A DNA stretch of 64,000 nucleotides from 2-02-FULL-55-14 sp964534125. GTDB lineage: Bacteria > Bacteroidota > Ignavibacteria > UBA10030. A program made the position numbers and the translations under genes. The notes under the pieces were generated by a model. It had not been told where the DNA came from. It made no database searches and was given only the letters and a program-made list of their open reading frames with translations. Positions 62,461 through 64,000 of this stretch are shown here, piece after piece; position 1 is the first letter of the stretch, and each line of letters opens with the position of its first letter. Location: assembly GCA_964534125.1 (NCBI GenBank), contig CAZHOJ010000009.1, forward strand, positions 1 through 64,000, read 5' to 3'.

Positions 62461-62516
62461 AGATTGTAGATTGTAGATTGAAGATTGAGGATTGAGGATT
62501 GAAGATTTGAGATCGA
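62461..62516. repeat. Heptamer-phased repeat L
   Basis: Eight 7-base units based on AGATTGA (AGATTGT twice, AGATTGA twice, GGATTGA twice, then AGATTTG and AGATCGA). It starts 8 bases after tRNA-His. Confidence 0.85.
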
Positions 62517-62552
62517 GGGAGGTTGGGGGGATTCAACAATAGTGGGGGGGAT

Positions 62553-62905
62553 ATGAATGCGGAGGAGTTGAAGAAGCGAACGAAGGCATTCGCGATTGAA
62601 GGAATCCAGCTTTCGCGTCAGATACCGAACGACCCGGCAGGGAAGAGAATTTCCGGACAGTTCATTGGTGCAACAACATCTGTGGCGGCGAATTACAGGG
62701 CTGCCTGTCGCGGACGCTCCAGAGCGGAGTTTGCGTCAAAACTTCAGACGTGTCTGGAAGAGGCAGATGAGTCATCGTTCTGGGTCGAGATCCTGATCGA
62801 TCGGAAATGGTAACCGGTGAGGAATGGGATGGCTTTCATCGGGAGGCCGAGGAACTGACAGCGATCTTTGTCGCATCGCTCAAGACGGTCCGCGGAGCTG
62901 GCTAG
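62553..62905 (+). pseudogene. Frameshifted four-helix-bundle protein (S23/IVP-type)
   Basis: The first frame encodes MNAEELKKRTKAFAIEGIQL through ADESSFWVEILIDR, the family's usual N-terminal three-quarters, with TSVAANYRAACRGRSRAEF the diagnostic segment. It stops at 62813. The +1 frame then continues with EEWDGFHREAEELTAIFVASLKTVRG to a stop at 62905, the expected C-terminal helix. A single-base loss near 62803-62807 explains both pieces; a sequencing error is the alternative. These small proteins pack as pentameric helical bundles and occur in rRNA intervening sequences and next to mobile elements. It lies between two tRNA genes and two heptamer arrays. Confidence 0.85.
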
Positions 62906-62919
62906 CCGATCCGGTTCCT

Positions 62920-62954
62920 CTCAATCTGCAATCTTCCATCGACAATCATCAATT
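62920..62954. repeat. Heptamer-phased repeat M
   Basis: Five 7-base units of the NNCAATC type (CTCAATC, TGCAATC, TTCCATC, GACAATC, ATCAATT), the reverse complement of the GATTGNN type in arrays D and L. It ends 5 bases before tRNA-Glu. Confidence 0.75.
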
Positions 62955-62959
62955 GTCAG

Positions 62960-63032
62960 GCCCCCATCGTCTAGAGGCCTAGGACACGAGCTTTTCAAGC
63001 TCGGTACACCGGTTCGAATCCGGTTGGGGGTA
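62960..63032 (+). tRNA. tRNA-Glu (TTC anticodon)
   Basis: Acceptor stem GCCCCCA / TGGGGGT, anticodon stem CGAGC / GCTCG with loop TTTTCAA (anticodon TTC), and T-arm CCGGTTCGAATCCGG. No 3' CCA is encoded, unlike the neighbouring tRNA-His. Confidence 0.95.
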
Positions 63033-63054
63033 CTACTCAAGCCGCACCAGGTTC

Positions 63055-63082
63055 TTTCGAAATTCGAAATTTCCTTTTCCCG
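63055..63082. repeat. Heptamer-phased repeat N
   Basis: Four 7-base units TTTCGAA, ATTCGAA, ATTTCCT, TTTCCCG, resembling array C, between tRNA-Glu and menA. Confidence 0.5.
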
Positions 63083-63132
63083 GGATTTTCTGTAATCCGA
63101 CATGTATATCCTTTCACGAGCTCCGATACATT

Positions 63133-64000
63133 ATGTCCAAAGCACAAGAGGTCGAGAAATCCGTTTCTGATTCCACTGCACCCACAGGCTTCAAGCTCTG
63201 GCTGCAGGCCGTCAGGCCGTTCTCGTTCACTGCATCGATCACGCCCATGCTTCTGGGCGGGGCACTGGCGTACTACAACCGGCAGGTTGGGATTGTCGGC
63301 CAGATCGACTGGTATTTCCTTCCGCTGATCCTCGTTTGCGGCCTCCTCTACCACGCCGGCTCGAATCTCGTCAGCGATTTTTTCGACCACAAGTACGGTG
63401 TTGATGCCGGCGATACGAAGGGCTCGAGCGGAGTGCTGGTTCAGGGACTCCTGCAGCCGTCGCAGATCTACAAGGCCGGGCTGCTTCTGCTGGCAGTCGG
63501 CACCCTCCTGGGTATCACGTTCATCGTTGCGCGCGGATGGTTCGCTGCGGTGCTGGGTGTGATCGGGCTCCTCGGTGGATATTTCTACTGCGGCGGACCG
63601 AGAGGATACAAATATATCGGATTGGGTGATGCCCTTGTCGGCATACTGTTCGGTCCGTTGATGGTCTTCGGATCCTACTTCTGTCTGACCGGCAGCACCG
63701 ATATGCTCTATATCTTTCTCATCTCACTCCCGATCGGTTTCCTGGTGATCGGAATCCTCCACGCGAACAACACGCGCGACATCGATCATGACAGGCGCGT
63801 CCATGCCTACACGGTTGCGGGCCTGATCGGCTTCACGGCTTCGAAGGTCTATTACGGGGGGCTCGTCATCCTCGCGTATGTCGCTGTGATCGGGTTTGTC
63901 GCAACAAACCTGCTTCCCCTGGGGGCGTTGCTCGTCCTCGTGACCCTCAAGCCGGCCATCGATGCGTTGAAGAAGGTCTTCACAAGCTCCGATCCGCATG
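63133..64000 (+). CDS. menA: 1,4-dihydroxy-2-naphthoate polyprenyltransferase MenA (partial)
   Basis: The first 289 codons; the gene runs off the window end without a stop. UbiA-family membrane prenyltransferase with two Asp-rich substrate motifs: NLVSDFFDHKYGVD and NNTRDIDHDRR. It attaches the polyprenyl tail in menaquinone synthesis in the inner membrane. About eight membrane helices are visible. MSKAQEVEKS starts at the ATG at 63133; no ribosome binding site is evident. Assignment to MenA instead of another UbiA member rests on the NTRDIDHD motif and the GVLVQGLL segment. Confidence 0.9.
   Translation, partial: MSKAQEVEKSVSDSTAPTGFKLWLQAVRPFSFTASITPMLLGGALAYYNRQVGIVGQIDWYFLPLILVCGLLYHAGSNLVSDFFDHKYGVDAGDTKGSSGVLVQGLLQPSQIYKAGLLLLAVGTLLGITFIVARGWFAAVLGVIGLLGGYFYCGGPRGYKYIGLGDALVGILFGPLMVFGSYFCLTGSTDMLYIFLISLPIGFLVIGILHANNTRDIDHDRRVHAYTVAGLIGFTASKVYYGGLVILAYVAVIGFVATNLLPLGALLVLVTLKPAIDALKKVFTSSDPH

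Noticed and set aside
62287..62516. CRISPR-like array
   Set aside because: The period is 7 bp with degenerate units and no spacers, and no cas gene is present.
62553..62905. Accessory protein of a diversity-generating retroelement
   Set aside because: No reverse transcriptase, template repeat or variable repeat is found in the window.

Overview
The window comes from a moderately GC-rich bacterium of the Bacteroidota/Ignavibacteriota (FCB) kind. Three things point there: a secreted peptidase that ends in a type A type-IX-secretion sorting tail, a DUF3332 lipoprotein and DUF5362 membrane protein set among ordinary housekeeping genes, and promoters that look like the Bacteroidota -33 TTG / -7 TAnnTTTG type. 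No complete insertion sequence, prophage, CRISPR array or rRNA was seen.

Layout. Bases 1-11090 hold scattered genes: a Sel1-repeat protein, EttA, a DUF3332 lipoprotein, a MerR regulator, a CPBP protease, an M23 peptidase with a T9SS tail, an esterase-like hydrolase and a DUF5362 protein. Bases 11211-20943 form the most unusual block. It encodes four small secreted subunit-like proteins (161-164 aa each), a PapD-like chaperone and a large usher-like outer-membrane protein. Next to them are two short cytosolic histidine kinases and an NtrC-family sigma-54 activator. Three candidate sigma-54 promoters, each with a shared 13-bp palindromic site 56-87 bp upstream, tie these genes into one proposed regulon for a surface fibre. 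Bases 20936-30086 hold housekeeping genes on the minus strand: acpS, a HAD phosphatase, aroQ, a SpoIIE-type phosphatase, a TPR protein, a PAP2 phosphatase, mgtE and rsmA.

Bases 30183-58955 are a large cell-surface polysaccharide locus: glycosyltransferases of several folds, methyltransferases, two Wzx-type flippases, YfhO, an AsnB-type amidotransferase, nucleotide-sugar enzymes (nucleotidyltransferase, epimerase, DegT aminotransferase, PglD-like acyltransferase), a heparinase-like protein, a DUF362 protein and an FAD oxidoreductase. The locus has three transcription blocks: rightward to 45860, leftward 52856-45875, and rightward again from 53044. Bases 59040-64000 hold an M28 peptidase, a PlsY acyltransferase, a small CxxCH lipoprotein, tRNA-His, a frameshifted four-helix-bundle gene, tRNA-Glu and the start of menA.

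A second striking property is that many intergenic gaps contain degenerate tandem repeats with an exact 7-bp period. The unit differs between gaps, and two arrays run into coding sequence. At least twelve such arrays are listed. They often sit directly against start codons, stop codons or tRNA genes.
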